From: Rebecca billardiae RCC1528
Lineage: Eukaryota; Haptophyta
Length of the DNA: 64,000 nt
NCBI GenBank assembly: GCA_965240325.2
Contig: OZ251228.1
Coordinates: forward strand, 2,356,001 to 2,420,000
Reading direction: 5' to 3'
This document shows, in pieces, positions 20,504-31,800 of the stretch. Under the pieces are notes generated by a model. That model saw only the letters and a program-made list of their open reading frames with translations, had not been told where the DNA came from and searched no databases. The first letter of the stretch is position 1. Every line of letters begins with the position of its first letter. The position numbers were made by a program, and so were the translations under genes.

Positions 20504-21337
20504 ATGCTCGCCACCACGATGTCTCGCAGCGCACTCTCGTGCCTCGTTCTCGGGGCTCTCTGTGTTGCCATTGCGCTGTTCCGCGTAGGCGTACTTCCCA
20601 AGCCTACCATGATCCTCGGCGAGGCAACCGCTCCGCGTGGCGACGCTCGGTGCGGGCCGTTGTTTGGCCACGCGCGCTGCCAATGCAAGAACGGCGGGCC
20701 CAAGTACTGCAACGAAGCGAACGGGTGGTGCGGCGTGACGGACGCACACCGTGACGCGCAGCCTTCGACAAAGTACGATGCCCAAGGCTGTGCGGATACG
20801 AGCGCTCCGCGCATCGACGCTCGGTGCGGGCCCTTGTTTGGCGATGCGCGCTGCCACTGCCTCAAGGAAGGGCCCAACTACTGCAACGAGGACAGCGGGT
20901 GGTGCGGGGTGACGGACGCGCACCGCGACGCGCAGCCGTCGAAGAAGTACGATTCCCAAAACTGTGGGGTAACGCCCCCGACGACCACTCACCGCGGTGA
21001 TCGGTGCGGGCCGTTGTTTGGCGATGCGCGCTGCCACTGCCACAACGGCGGACCCAAGTACTGCAACGAGGCGAACGGGTGGTGCGGCGTGACGGACGCA
21101 CACCGCGACGCGCAGCCTTCGACGAAGTACGATGCCCAAGGCTGTGCGGAGACGAGCGCTCCGCGTGGCGACGCTCGGTGCGGGCCGTTGTTTGGCGATG
21201 CGCGCTGCCACTGCCTCAAGGAAGGGCCCAACTACTGCAACGAGAACAACGGGTGGTGCGGCGTGACAGACGCACACCGCGACGCGCAACCTTCGACGAA
21301 GTACGATGCCCAAGGCTGCGGCAAGAGTCGTCTTTAG
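20504..21337 (+). CDS. Membrane-anchored or secreted protein with four hevein-like Cys-rich repeats
   Basis: The protein has 277 residues from the ATG at 20504. Residues about 7-30 are hydrophobic (SALSCLVLGALCVAIALFRVG), a signal peptide or signal anchor. Four repeats of 60-65 residues follow. Each has six cysteines in the order C-x8-C-x-C-x7-C-x6-C-x19-C and the strongly conserved core YCNEANGWCGVTDAHRDA. The GWCG-x-TDAH segment resembles the chitin-binding hevein/CBM18 core (GWCGSTDEYC), though the double Cys is absent. A carbohydrate-binding extracellular role is plausible. The repeats are nearly identical at DNA level, implying recent internal duplication (repeats 1 and 3, and repeats 2 and 4, are most alike). 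Confidence 0.8.
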   Translation: MLATTMSRSALSCLVLGALCVAIALFRVGVLPKPTMILGEATAPRGDARCGPLFGHARCQCKNGGPKYCNEANGWCGVTDAHRDAQPSTKYDAQGCADTSAPRIDARCGPLFGDARCHCLKEGPNYCNEDSGWCGVTDAHRDAQPSKKYDSQNCGVTPPTTTHRGDRCGPLFGDARCHCHNGGPKYCNEANGWCGVTDAHRDAQPSTKYDAQGCAETSAPRGDARCGPLFGDARCHCLKEGPNYCNENNGWCGVTDAHRDAQPSTKYDAQGCGKSRL

Positions 21338-21694
21338 ACTGTGCCTGACCGTTCTTTTCGGTCTGCCGAGGCGCCTCGTGGCTCGCTGAATTGACGCCGG
21401 ACGCCGATGCCACTACAGGTCCGCCTGCCATTATGAGGCCGCCCTGATCCGCAGCCACTAACGACTACGATTATTCTCATTCATAATTCTTTCGACTTTC
21501 TCAGCCGACGCGCCGGCAGTCACAGATTCTACACGGTTAGAATAAGTATAGCGCGCGCAGTTCTGCGCATTTATTAAATTCAGAGCAGTATAAGTTACTG
21601 CTATACTCTATTAGAGAGAGACTGAGAGAGAGAGCCTTTTAGAAAATGATAAATTTATTGATTATATTATACGGGTGCGCCAGAGTCTGCACAG
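21338..21694. other. AT-rich intergenic between convergent genes
   Basis: This holds the 3' ends of the two Cys-rich protein genes. It is locally AT-rich, with GAGA repeats at 21612-21633 and ATAAATTTATTGATTATATT at 21649-21668, which could supply polyadenylation signals on either strand. Confidence 0.5.
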
Positions 21695-22627
21695 TCAATA
21701 ATTGAGGCCGGGCAATTTGGTGGGACACGTGACATGTTCCCGGCAGTCTGCATCGAGGGTATCGCGCAGCGCGCACTCGTCGTAGCAGTAGCAACAGGCG
21801 CACTCGACTCGGCCGAGCGCGTCATCGTCAGTGCACCCCACGGCCATCAACGCCGCCTTGCAAATATAGCCCGTACCTTCAGCTCGCGGACTCGAGTGCG
21901 ACCGGTGCCGAAGGTTGCCAATGCAGTGCGCGTTGCGCACTCGGGTGTGGGCTCTTGCAGGCGCTGGTGCGCGCTCGGTCAGTCCATCCATGCCGGCGCC
22001 CCGAAGGTAGGACATGGATGCGCAGAACCAAGAGCATCCCTTGGCCACAGTGTGCTCGAGGCCACATTCGTCGTAGCAGTAGCAACATGCGCACACAAGG
22101 CTCGCGCGCTGCTCGTCGGTTGCGCAGCCTGGCTGGGCCACAGCGCGCTGGCAGAGATGGCCGTTCCCGTCGCGAGTCGGATCTGGGGGTACCGCCTGCT
22201 TGCCAATGCACCATGGGTTGGCGAAAGGCGATGCAGGGCGTGCGCTTCTGAGCGTATGGGTTGCTCTGTGGGCTCTCGAGGCTCGCGAGCGGCACCTGGA
22301 CGCTACCGCCGCTTCGGCCCCGTCCGCTGCGGCGTGGCACGACTGGTCCTGTAGCTTGCACTCCTGCGCGCACGCGCCGTGTCTTTCATCGTCACACGCC
22401 GCCATGCACGCTGCCTTGTGGTCATCGCACTCGGCCTTGTACTGCTTGCCCTGAATCCTGCCAAGCTGGCGACACATGGCAGCGGCGGGGTCGTCGTGGC
22501 GAGCCCAGAGCGGTGGGGGCTGCAGGGACACGCCACCCGCCACGTACGCCACGGTCAGCGCGGCGGCGGCCACAGCAACCAGTGCGACCACCACCCCCAG
22601 CGCCGCCCTTGGAGCGGCAGCCGCCAT
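21695..22627 (-). CDS. Secreted Cys-rich protein with two CACCYCYDEC modules
   Basis: The protein has 310 residues from the ATG at 22625-22627. The N-terminus (APRAALGVVVALVAVAAAA) is a signal peptide or anchor. Residues about 50-110 carry spaced cysteines (CDDHKAACMAACDDERHGAC). Two related modules follow, each with an NxxCIG start, an R-x-G-x-G-x-(L/I)-C step and the core VCACCYCYDEC or ECACCYCYDEC. I do not recognise the family. It converges on the hevein-like gene and may belong to the same extracellular repertoire. The dense vicinal cysteines suggest disulfide knots or metal binding. Confidence 0.72.
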   Translation of the reverse strand: MAAAAPRAALGVVVALVAVAAAALTVAYVAGGVSLQPPPLWARHDDPAAAMCRQLGRIQGKQYKAECDDHKAACMAACDDERHGACAQECKLQDQSCHAAADGAEAAVASRCRSRASRAHRATHTLRSARPASPFANPWCIGKQAVPPDPTRDGNGHLCQRAVAQPGCATDEQRASLVCACCYCYDECGLEHTVAKGCSWFCASMSYLRGAGMDGLTERAPAPARAHTRVRNAHCIGNLRHRSHSSPRAEGTGYICKAALMAVGCTDDDALGRVECACCYCYDECALRDTLDADCREHVTCPTKLPGLNY

Positions 22628-24234
22628 GCGCGAAAGGGCCGGACGCGGTCACGATTGACGATCCGGAAAAAGGCGCGCGAGAAGCCCATCATTATTTTCC
22701 GTTTGCTGTCCTTCGCAGTTCGCACCGCCTTCGCGCCGCCGACGCTCACGCAGAGAGATTAGGAGCTCACCGCGCGTAGGCTGGCGCGCATGATCATCAG
22801 ATGACAGTACCCGAGCACCGAAGACGTACAGTACGTATGATTGTCGCAGTGGTCATCTCTGGCTGCCCGCCTCAGCGGCGGCGGCCCGCGCGGCCGCGCC
22901 GGCGGCATCAGGCCGTGATCATCATCTGATCCCGTTCGGGTACTACTGATCCGCGTGATCCCGGGCGGCTGCAGCCGCTGATGCGCATCCTCAATGACTG
23001 CTGACCGCGGGGGTTGGGGCGTGGCGCTTCCTCTGCTCCTGCCCAAGGTCCCTCGCACACGTCCTGCCAACAGCCGGATGGGCTCGGCGTGCGGGCCGGT
23101 GCCGCCGCCGCCGCCCGCCGCACCCGCGGCTGCCATGTGGTGGCCTGAGGGCTGTGTGCTACGTGCGGCGAGCGAACAAGGGCAGTGCCGGCGACCCTTG
23201 CGGCGCGCGGTGGTGAGAAGGCTTCGCGCGAGCTTGGGCATGCTGGGTCGGCATCCATGCTCCTCACCGTTCACACCACATTCAACATCGTCACATCGAT
23301 GATGACAGAGCAGACTGGATTCTTCGTCAGCGCGTCGTTAGGTACAGTTGATTAGGTTTGAACACGCACTCGGCTCAGGCAATGACAATATATATATATA
23401 TATATGGCGGGCCGTAGGTCCGCCCCTTGTAGTGCCCGGGAAAAAGATAAGAAAAAGAAAAGGAAAAAAGAAAATCGCCTCGCAAAGTAGAAAAGAAAAT
23501 CGCTTCGCTCACTACCGGGCGCCCTCGCAGCTCCCACTGGGGACGCTCGGCCGAAAACCATATGGCGCCTGGCGCGGAGCGCGTGGGCCGCGCGCGCCGA
23601 ATCCAACGCCGGTGCGGATATCGCGCGAGGATTCCCTAGACGAGTTTTCGCCCGATTCGCGATTGCTGCCCTCGTCGTCTCGCGTGCAGGTCGAACGGGG
23701 CCCAAATCGGACCGTTTGATGCGGTACGCTCGGCGCGTCGACACGATCGTGCGACTTGGGGCGATCCTCGCCCGACGTGCACGTCGAAAGCTCGCACCGG
23801 CCATAGCATCATGCGCTGCGCACGATGACCGCCTCGCGCGATCCACCGTCGCGCGTCGGGCTCGGTGCGAGAAAGCCCTCATCACGAGGCGTCTCGCGGG
23901 CGGGAAGCGCCATCGCACGCGACGCAAGATTTGGCGCGGCCTTCTGAACTCGATCGCCGGAATCCGCGCACCGGACTCAGTCCTCGCTCGCGGTCCGGTC
24001 CCTCAGACGAAGCCCACGTCCGGCCTGCATGGCGTCGACGGTGACCAATGCGACGGAAGCGCAGCGCCAACGGCGTACGACGCGCAGCGGACGCACCTCC
24101 CGGGTCTGTCGCCGTGGCAGCAACCGCGTCATCGCGAGTTGGCGACCCTCGCCGCAGCGCGACACAGACAAGCCCGTGATGCCATCTGCAGAGAGACGGG
24201 ACGTCGAGCATGCAACATCGCCGCGCCATCCTCG
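22628..24234. other. Intergenic, no convincing gene
   Basis: About 1.6 kb contains short overlapping frames on both strands, none with recognisable domains. A (TA) run lies at 23389-23405, followed by an AAAAG-rich patch at 23440-23500. An open frame begins at 23716 on the plus strand, but its first 170 codons are Arg/Ala-rich and look like GC-driven noise. Confidence 0.45.
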
Positions 24235-24967
24235 TCCATGGCGCAGGCGCTGCGGGACGAGGCGGACGTCGTCACGCCGGTGACGGATGCGCTGCGAATC
24301 GTGTGTTTGCTCGAGCAGCTCGTGCCCGCTCTCGATCGCGAGTGGCACACGCTGTCGCTGTGCGCGCGCGCGCACAACCAACAGCTCCTTGTGCCGCCGA
24401 ACACGCAGGCGCCAGACCTGTCGCACGAGGCGAAGAGCGACGACCGCGCGAACGTCAACGCGCTCGTGCTCAGCGTGGCAGCCGTGCACGACGCCAACGC
24501 GACCTGCGCCGAGCCCATCATGCCCGGAGCAGACATCGGCAAGCATCCTCGCGACGACCGCTCTCGGCTGGCGGCAGGAGGACATGCACATGATCTACTC
24601 TGGCGGCTTCGTCGGCGGCGAGGCGCTCGATTACGCCATCGCGGTCGAGATGCGGCACATACAGTGCGTACCCGCGCTCGCGCGGAGCAACGGGCTACCC
24701 GCCCCGCCCCGCGCGCTGCACATTCCCTCGTGGGTGTGGGCCTCGCTGATGCGCATAAGAGTACAGACTGAGACGTGTCACACGTCGGGGAGCCAACTTC
24801 ACGTGTCATCACTGCTCCTGTCCGTAACCCACGGCCACGAGCGAATGTGGAAAGACGCGAACCCGCAAAGGATACATTGCGACAGCACTGGCACGGCCCG
24901 CCGACTCCCCCGCCCGCCAGGGCACAGTTTATATATATATATGATAATCAGACTCGCAGAGCCCTAG
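24235..24967 (+). pseudogene. Hypothetical ORF with an apparent frame switch
   Basis: From the ATG at 24235 the frame reads gene-like sequence (MAQALRDEADVVTPVTDALR, then LLEQLVPALDREWHTLSLCA) up to about 24520. It then turns Arg-rich. At the same point the +1-related frame becomes gene-like: ILATTALGWRQEDMHMIYSG, then ALDYAIAVEMRHIQCVPALA, to a stop at 24967. This is what a one- or two-base indel near 24510-24545 would produce, although a small unrecognised intron is possible. I recognise no family. Confidence 0.3.
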
Positions 24968-25306
24968 TTTCTTCTGATATCACAATTGAAATGGGGTAGT
25001 ATGATGATCAACCAAGTGTGACGTTAAAGCATAGTAAACTGTACCCGCTGGCTTCGTGCACCTTCGCTTCAAGTATGCAAACACACCGTTTCCCTACCAT
25101 GCGTACTTAACTCCTTTTTGAACGGTCTAAATGGTCTAAATGGCTGATGAAATCAGTGGGTGATGGGTAATATGATGAACAGCAGATAGTATCTTCGCAG
25201 GCTGGAACCGCCTTCGTCAAAACCCGTCAATCCGACGGAACCAACTCGCCGCGAAACCCGTCATCTCCACGCCAGGCATCTCCGTGATCGCCCACTGTGT
25301 TCCGAA
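24968..25306. other. Intergenic with a copy of the CATAGTAAACTGTA repeat end
   Basis: The motif at 25030-25043, preceded by CAAGTGTGACGTTAAAG, is the same end sequence found at 44141, 51080, 51564 and 55473. It is thus a solo fragment of that dispersed repeat. Nothing else is recognised before the ATG at 25307. Confidence 0.55.
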
Positions 25307-28300
25307 ATGCTGTGGGTGGACGCGAGTCCGCCGGGCAGGCCCGTCCGATCGCCCGGCTCGAAGCCCAACGGCAGCGCACACCACGACGTGCGCCATGACA
25401 TGTCGATCCTCACGGGTCGGCTGCGCTCGGCTGAGCTCAACCGCGTGTGCGAGGATCTAATCGCGCTGCACGACGGCGCGCTCTTCATTGGCGTGCAGCT
25501 GCTGGTGGTGCTCGCGTCCATCAGTCTGAGCATCCTTGAGCCATTCGCATGGGTGTACTCGAATGGTCTCGACTCACTCGATGCCACGCACATCGTGGCC
25601 TCGGCTGCGCCGCTCGCGTCTGGCGTCGCGCGCGTGGCGGTCCTTCTTCTCTACAGGAGTGGCCGCGTGAAGCGCGGCCTGCTCGACCGCGTGGTGCTGC
25701 TCGACGTCCTCGTCCGCGCGGTGGAGCGACAGATGTTCCTCATCCCCCGCAGCCGCGAGAGCGGCGACGTGCACGCCGAGATCAGCAGCGCGCTCGAGCT
25801 GGCGCTCGCCCCGCTCGAGGTCGGCATCTGCGCGCGGTACGCGCTCGTGCACCCCGCGCTCGCCGCCGTGCTGCTCGGCCAGCTGGCGCTGCTGATGGTC
25901 AGCCTGTACGACGAGGACGCGTGGGGCGGCGGGACGCGCGACTCGTACCTGCTCGTCCCGGGCATGCGGGGCGAGGTGCCCGTGATGGTGTGCGCGCTGC
26001 TCAGCCTGCCGTGCCTGCTGCACCTCGAGCTCGTGCGCCGCGCCGGCTTCCTGCACGCGCTGTGGCTGCAGGCGCTGCGCGCGGAGGTGAGCCACTTCGG
26101 GCTGAACCACCTCTACCACGCCACCTCCGAGCTCGACGAGCTCGCCGAGCACGTGCGCGCCTCGCCGCCCGCCTCGTCGTCGTGGCTCGTGCCGCGGCTC
26201 GAGATTGCGGGCGAGCAGGTGGAGCAGGTGGCGCAGATGCTCAAGCTGATCGTGGACGACACGGACGAGATGAGCGACGCGAAGACGTCGCTCACCTCGG
26301 TCGTCGCGCTGTCGCACTTCGCCGCGCTCCTCTTCCGCGGCGTCAACCATAGCGTCAACGAGGAGGCCAAGGAGCTGCACGCGCGCGTGCCCGCGTGGGT
26401 CGCGCGCAATTTTGCGGCGGACGCGCTCTCGCACGCGCGCCGGCACACGCAGGGCGCGCTCAACTGCGAGCTCGCGGTGCTGAGCGGGGAGGCGGCCTCG
26501 GCAGCCACCGCGCGCGGCGCGGCAGGTGGCCAGTCCGCGCCGGCCACGCACATCCTGCGCTCGCGACATTCACCGCCCACGCAGGCGGCTCCAGGGCCAC
26601 CGCTGCGCACGATGACCTCGTCAGCCGCTGCTGTCGCGCCGGCCGCGCCGGTCACGCTGCTCGCGCTGCGCGTGACGTACGACACCGGCGGGGTGGACAT
26701 CGGCCTGAGCGCGTACTCGGGCGGCTCGGAGGGGCTCGTCGTGCACTCGGCCGCCGGCTGCGAGTCCCCGAAAGCCCCCGCGGGCAGGCGCAGCGGCAAG
26801 CTGCCGCGCCGCTTCTCGACGAGCTGCAGCCTGCCGCGTGCGCTGCGCTGGGCGCTGCCGGCAGCGGCGCGCGCCGCGCGGCTCGGCGGCAACGTGGTGC
26901 TCCGACAGGACAGCGCGTGCGTGACGGCGACGCTCGAGCTGCTGGTGCCGGTCGACGTGGCGACAAAGCCAGCGCCACTGCCGCACGTGCAGCAACCTCT
27001 CGCACTCGACGAGCGCGCGGGCCCCTCTCGGCTCGGCTCGGCTCGGCTCGGCTCGGCCGGCAACATCCTGATGGCCGTGCGCCGCTCGCTCCAGCACGCC
27101 TCGAACGTGATCCCGCTGGCAGGCGGCAGCCTCTTCTCCTCCTCGAGCACGGAAGAGTCGCGGCGGGTGTCCGCCGAGCGCAGCTTCGGCCCGGCGGCCG
27201 GCCGGCGCGGCCGATCTGGCAGCATCTGGGAAGCCGACCGCGCATCGCGCCGCAAGGGCCGATTCAGCGGCCTCAGGACGTCTGCCCGCATCTCCGGCCA
27301 GCGCCCATCCCGCATCTCTGCCCCAGCCTATGTGCCATCGGCCCCGCGGAAGCAAGGGCTGCGCGGGCAAGCTTCGGCGGACACGTCCGCCAGCGCCTCG
27401 CGTGCGCCCTCACGCCGCAGCTCGTTGCCCAGCGAGACGCACCTCTCGGTGGCGGCCGCTCACGCCGCAGGGCCCGGTGGCGCTCGCAGCTCTGATGCCG
27501 ACGAGCTGCCTGAGTGGCTGCGGATGTTGCCTCCGGGCCAGGGGAACGGCCTGCCGCTCTCGCCGCAGGCGCTCGCAGATCGCTTCGAGGAAATCGACTC
27601 GGCCTCGAACTCGCGCGGCGCGAGCGGTGGCACTCGAGCGGCGCAACCGGCCGAGCCACCGCCCGCCCACCCGCCGGGTGCCGTTGCCGTTCTGGATGCC
27701 GACGCGCATGCCACGCCGCCCGCGCAGCCGGCCAAGCAGGCTGCATCGTGCGCGAGGCAGCTGCTCCCGCTGGGGATGCCCCCGGTGCTGGGGCTCTCGG
27801 CTGCCGCCGTGCCCGAGGCTGCCGCGTCCTCGCCGCCCGAGCCGCAGCCCGCCAAGCTCCCGCACACCGTCACCGGGCGCAACGCGGATGCAGCCTTCCG
27901 CGCGGTGCGCGCCGACGAGGCGCGCGCGCGCATTCTGGTCGTGCTCGACAACAACCTGGACCCGCCGTCGTTCGACGGCAAGATCTCGGGCGCGGAGGTG
28001 GCGCGGCAGCTGCACGAAATGCGCTCCGAGGACGTGACGGTGGTGATGCACACGGGCGCCTCGCCGGCGGAGCTGCACGCGCTGCTCGAGGCGGGCGTGG
28101 CGGACGACGTGACGGTCAAGGACCGCGCGGGGCGCGAGCGAATCTGCAGCCTGTGCGCGCAGCACGACCTCTGCGTCTTCGTCGACGACATGCCGTTCGT
28201 GCTCTTCGCGCTGCAGGCCGCCATCGAGCGGACCGCGTACGGGCGCGGCGTGCCGCCAGCGGGCGCTCAGCCCGAGGCCGCCGAGCCAGGCGCGGCGGGG

Positions 28301-28432
28301 GCGCCGCCAGCCGCCCGCGCCACCAACTTGAGCATGCGGTACGCGATGCTCACTGAGCAGCCCGACCTCGAGCTGCTCTTCGCCATCTGCCGGCGCGAGA
28401 AGACGTTCGACGACAATGTGCTCTTCTGGTGA
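25307..28432 (+). CDS. Degenerate histidine-kinase/receiver-like membrane protein
   Basis: A single frame of 1041 residues starts at the ATG at 25307. The first 250 residues hold about four hydrophobic segments (GALFIGVQLLVVLASISLSI; ALAAVLLGQLALLMVSLY). Residues about 250-390 are helical and placed like a HisKA dimerisation region, but the H-box is not recognisable. Residues 400-850 are low-complexity with only a weak ATPase-like remnant. The C-terminus (about 870-950) resembles part of a receiver: ILVVLDNNLD, then GAEVARQLHE, VVMHTGASP and DVTVKD. It keeps an Asp, a Thr and a Lys but lacks the usual first strand with paired acids. It converges on an intact hybrid kinase, so I infer a diverged paralogue, perhaps a pseudokinase. 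The homology is my reading of weak patterns. Confidence 0.6.
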   Translation: MLWVDASPPGRPVRSPGSKPNGSAHHDVRHDMSILTGRLRSAELNRVCEDLIALHDGALFIGVQLLVVLASISLSILEPFAWVYSNGLDSLDATHIVASAAPLASGVARVAVLLLYRSGRVKRGLLDRVVLLDVLVRAVERQMFLIPRSRESGDVHAEISSALELALAPLEVGICARYALVHPALAAVLLGQLALLMVSLYDEDAWGGGTRDSYLLVPGMRGEVPVMVCALLSLPCLLHLELVRRAGFLHALWLQALRAEVSHFGLNHLYHATSELDELAEHVRASPPASSSWLVPRLEIAGEQVEQVAQMLKLIVDDTDEMSDAKTSLTSVVALSHFAALLFRGVNHSVNEEAKELHARVPAWVARNFAADALSHARRHTQGALNCELAVLSGEAASAATARGAAGGQSAPATHILRSRHSPPTQAAPGPPLRTMTSSAAAVAPAAPVTLLALRVTYDTGGVDIGLSAYSGGSEGLVVHSAAGCESPKAPAGRRSGKLPRRFSTSCSLPRALRWALPAAARAARLGGNVVLRQDSACVTATLELLVPVDVATKPAPLPHVQQPLALDERAGPSRLGSARLGSAGNILMAVRRSLQHASNVIPLAGGSLFSSSSTEESRRVSAERSFGPAAGRRGRSGSIWEADRASRRKGRFSGLRTSARISGQRPSRISAPAYVPSAPRKQGLRGQASADTSASASRAPSRRSSLPSETHLSVAAAHAAGPGGARSSDADELPEWLRMLPPGQGNGLPLSPQALADRFEEIDSASNSRGASGGTRAAQPAEPPPAHPPGAVAVLDADAHATPPAQPAKQAASCARQLLPLGMPPVLGLSAAAVPEAAASSPPEPQPAKLPHTVTGRNADAAFRAVRADEARARILVVLDNNLDPPSFDGKISGAEVARQLHEMRSEDVTVVMHTGASPAELHALLEAGVADDVTVKDRAGRERICSLCAQHDLCVFVDDMPFVLFALQAAIERTAYGRGVPPAGAQPEAAEPGAAGAPPAARATNLSMRYAMLTEQPDLELLFAICRREKTFDDNVLFW

Positions 28433-28880
28433 CGCGCATGGTCAGTCATGTGGTCGGCACGGCGTTGTCGCGGTTATCATCGGCTCTGGCTTCGGTTGAC
28501 CCCCCTAAGCAGTCCGGTCACTGGAGCGTTACATCTTGACATGGATATCGGCGGGATCGCGCCGCCTCTGATGATCTACAATATCGCTCCTAGACCACCC
28601 CAGGCGGTCCCTTGGACGACGATATGACTACGGCCAGATATATATGCTGGATTACATCCGAGCCAAACCTCCCTGAGTGTCACTGTCGACGTGAGCAGTA
28701 GACAGAGTAGTAGTACTACTACTAGTAGCATCATCACTTTGACACTTATACAATGCCGTACGGACCCTGTCGTCGTCAGGGCGCGGTCTGACGCCAAGCT
28801 CGGCCACTAAGCTACTATTGCCTATATTGGCAGAGTCATCGTCGCGTCATCATCACTCATTAAAATCGTAATCGTCATCA
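28433..28880. other. Intergenic between convergent signalling genes
   Basis: This contains the 3' ends of both kinase-type genes. A small palindromic trinucleotide patch (AGTAGTAGTACTACTACTAG) lies at 28706-28725. I see no coding feature. Confidence 0.55.
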
Positions 28881-31800
28881 TCATCGACTGCGCAGTGCGC
28901 TGGTTGGAGCGCGGCCATGCTCGATGTCGTCGACAGCGGCGGTGGTGGAGACGTTCGACGATGAGCTGTCCTCGTGCTGAGCAGACGTCGAGCCAGCATC
29001 GTCGTGCGCGCTCAGGGCCCTGCCGCCGCCTTTGGGCTCGGCGTCGTCCACGACATGGTGAATGTCGATCACAAACGGCGAGTCGCCAGTTCGCGTCCGG
29101 GTGGGTGTGGGCTGCCTAGCCTCGAGCGCTTGCTGGATGAGCGCGATGATCGAGCTGACGCCCTCGCTCGACTTGTCCGCGCACATGTCCAGCCCCGCCG
29201 CCTCGAACGCCTCTCGATCCTCGGAGCCGCGCGGGTCGCCCGTCAGGCCGATGATGAGCGCCTCGCACCCGTCGGAGCGCAGCTGCCTGGCCACGTCCGT
29301 GCCCGTGAGCTTGGGCATCTGGTTGTCGAGCACGACCACGTCGTACGGCGCGGCGGCGCTCTGCACGCGCTCCAGCGCCTCGAGGCCGTTCGAGGCGAGG
29401 TCGTACGGCACGCCGATCGCGCCGAAGAGCTGCTCGGACATGGTGAGCTGCAGGAACGGGTCGTCCTCCGCGTACAGGCAGCGGCCGAGGCTCGGGCGCT
29501 GCTGAGCCGGCTCGGGCGACTCGGCCGGCGGCGGCTGGGGAGCGAGCACGGCGCCGGGCAGCGTCAGCGCCTGGGGCGCGTCGCCCTGCGCTCGCGCGCT
29601 CGGCTCGTGCGGATTGGAGGAGGGGGCGTCCGCCCTGCTCGGCGCTGGCGAGGCCGCCGTCAGCACGCTGGTCACCTCGTCGTCGCCCTCGGCCTCGCCG
29701 CTCGCCAGCTGGGTTGCAAACGCGTGCACGAGGCCAGCGACCGCCTCGAGCCCCTTCGCGTCCTTCCGCATGACCGCGTTGCACCCCGCCGCCTCAAAGT
29801 CGCGCCGCTCGGGGCTGCCCTCCGGGTCGCCGGAGAGTCCGATCACCTTGCCCGCGTACCCCGCCTTGCGCAGCGAGCGCGAGCACTGCGCGCCGGACAT
29901 CCTCGGCATGTGCGAGTCAATCACGATGAGCGCGGGCACCGGCTGGCCGCCGTCGCGCACGCGCGCGAGCAGCGCCTCGCCGCCCGCGAACACTTGGAAG
30001 GGCAGCGGGCCGAAGAGGCGCGGCGGGAGGCTCTTGCGCAGCGCGTCGTCGTCGTCGACGAGCGCGAGCGAGAAGTCGGAGGGCAGCTGCAGCAGCGCCT
30101 CCCGCAGCTGCCTGGCGCGAATCAGCCCGTCCTCGGCGAACCTGCGCCGCCTGAGTGGCGAGCTGCTCCGGTCAGGCCGGCGCAGCCGGAGCAGCAGCTC
30201 GGCGGTCGTGCCGTAGCCCAGCCCGTCCGAGCTGAGGCGCAGCTCGGAGCCGTCGTGCAGCTCGAGCAGCTGGCGCGTGATGCTGAGGCCCAGCCCCGCG
30301 CCGCCGTGACCCTGCGGCGCCGCGGTCGGCGAGGCGCGAGGACACGGCACGGGCGCACGGACGAGCGCGCGCGTAAGCTCACTCTGCGTCTGAGCGGGGC
30401 GGGCGCTCGCGCTCGGCGCACGACGCATCGCGCGCTCGCCCGCCCCCGGCTGGCTCGCGCCCGGCTCGTGACGGCGCGCGCGCGAGGCGCACCTGGAGCT
30501 GACCCTTGCCAACCTGCGTGAAGAGCTCGGAGCCGTGGTGTCGTTCGATCTCTTCCGCCGTGAGCCCGACGCCGTCGTCCACCACCTTGACGCTCACGTG
30601 CACGAGCTCGACGGCGCCCGGCTCGGATGCGGTCGGCGGCGTGCGCGCCCACTCGCCATCACCAGCAGGTGATATGGAGATGCTCACGTTGCCGCCGCGG
30701 TCGGTGAACTTGAGCGCGTTGGAGACCAGGCTGTTCACGCACTGCTGCAGCCGGCGCGCGTCGCCCGCGAGCGTCTGCTCGAGCAGCGGAAGCTCGACGT
30801 GCGTGGCGAGCGTGATGCCCCGTGCCTCCGCCAGGTCGATGAAGGCGCAGTGCGCGGTGTCGACCAGCTGCGCGACATGGAAAGCCTCGCGCACGAGCAC
30901 CAGCCGGCCGCTGGCCACGCGCTCAAAGTCGAGCATGTCCGAGATCTGCGCAGTGCGGGCGGACGGCCACGGCGTGCGGCTGGTCACGTGGGCGGGGCTC
31001 GAGCGCCCAGGCGCGCCCACGTGCGGCGTGCGCGAGCGAGCACGCAGCCGCGGCCCGGGCGCACAGAAGAGCGAGAGCGCACGGCTCGTCGCGCACGCAC
31101 GCGCGGTACGGATGGATGGCTGCACGGGCACACGGGCGCGCGCGCGCGCACGATGTTCTCCATCATCTTGGAGCACACGGAGAGTGTGGAGAATGTCTGC
31201 TGCACGCTCGGGTCACCCGTCGGCACCGTGTGTGCGGCGCGCTTGAGCCTCTCGACCGAGCTCACCACCGCGAGCAGCGGGCTGCGCAGGTCGTGCATCA
31301 CGACGCGGATGAGCCGGACGTGCGCCTGCGCGGCAGCCTCGCGCTTCTCCTGCTCCGCCGCCTCGCGGAGGGCGGCCTGCTCGGCATCGGCCACCTCCCG
31401 GTCCCGGACCGCGCGCTCGGCGGCGGCAGCCTCGACCGAGCGGTAGAAGTCGTACGCCCGACGGCGGATCAGGTTGAGCGTGATGGAGACGAAGCAGGTG
31501 AGGGCGGAGAAGGCGCTCACCTCGATGATTGTGACGATGCGATTGGCCCATTGCCAGCGCTCGTCTGGGCAGCCGTGTGCCGTGCTGCAGCTCATCCCGA
31601 GGTACATGCGCGCGATGAGCACGGACACGGCAAACTGGCCGACGAGCAGCCCGAACGTGCGCGCGCGCAGCGGCGTGACGATCACGATCAGCACGAGCAC
31701 GCACTGCTGCTGCAGGAAGATGTTCCAAAAGTCCCCGAGCAGCTGCGCGGCGAGCTTGTCGCTGTCGTCGTCCAGCCAGCCGAGGACGCCGCCGTAGCCG

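Noticed and set aside
20450-21313. A 287-codon minus-strand frame with repeats opposite the hevein-like gene
   Set aside because: Its repeats only mirror the plus-strand repeats. The plus strand has an ATG, a hydrophobic N-terminus and conserved cysteines.
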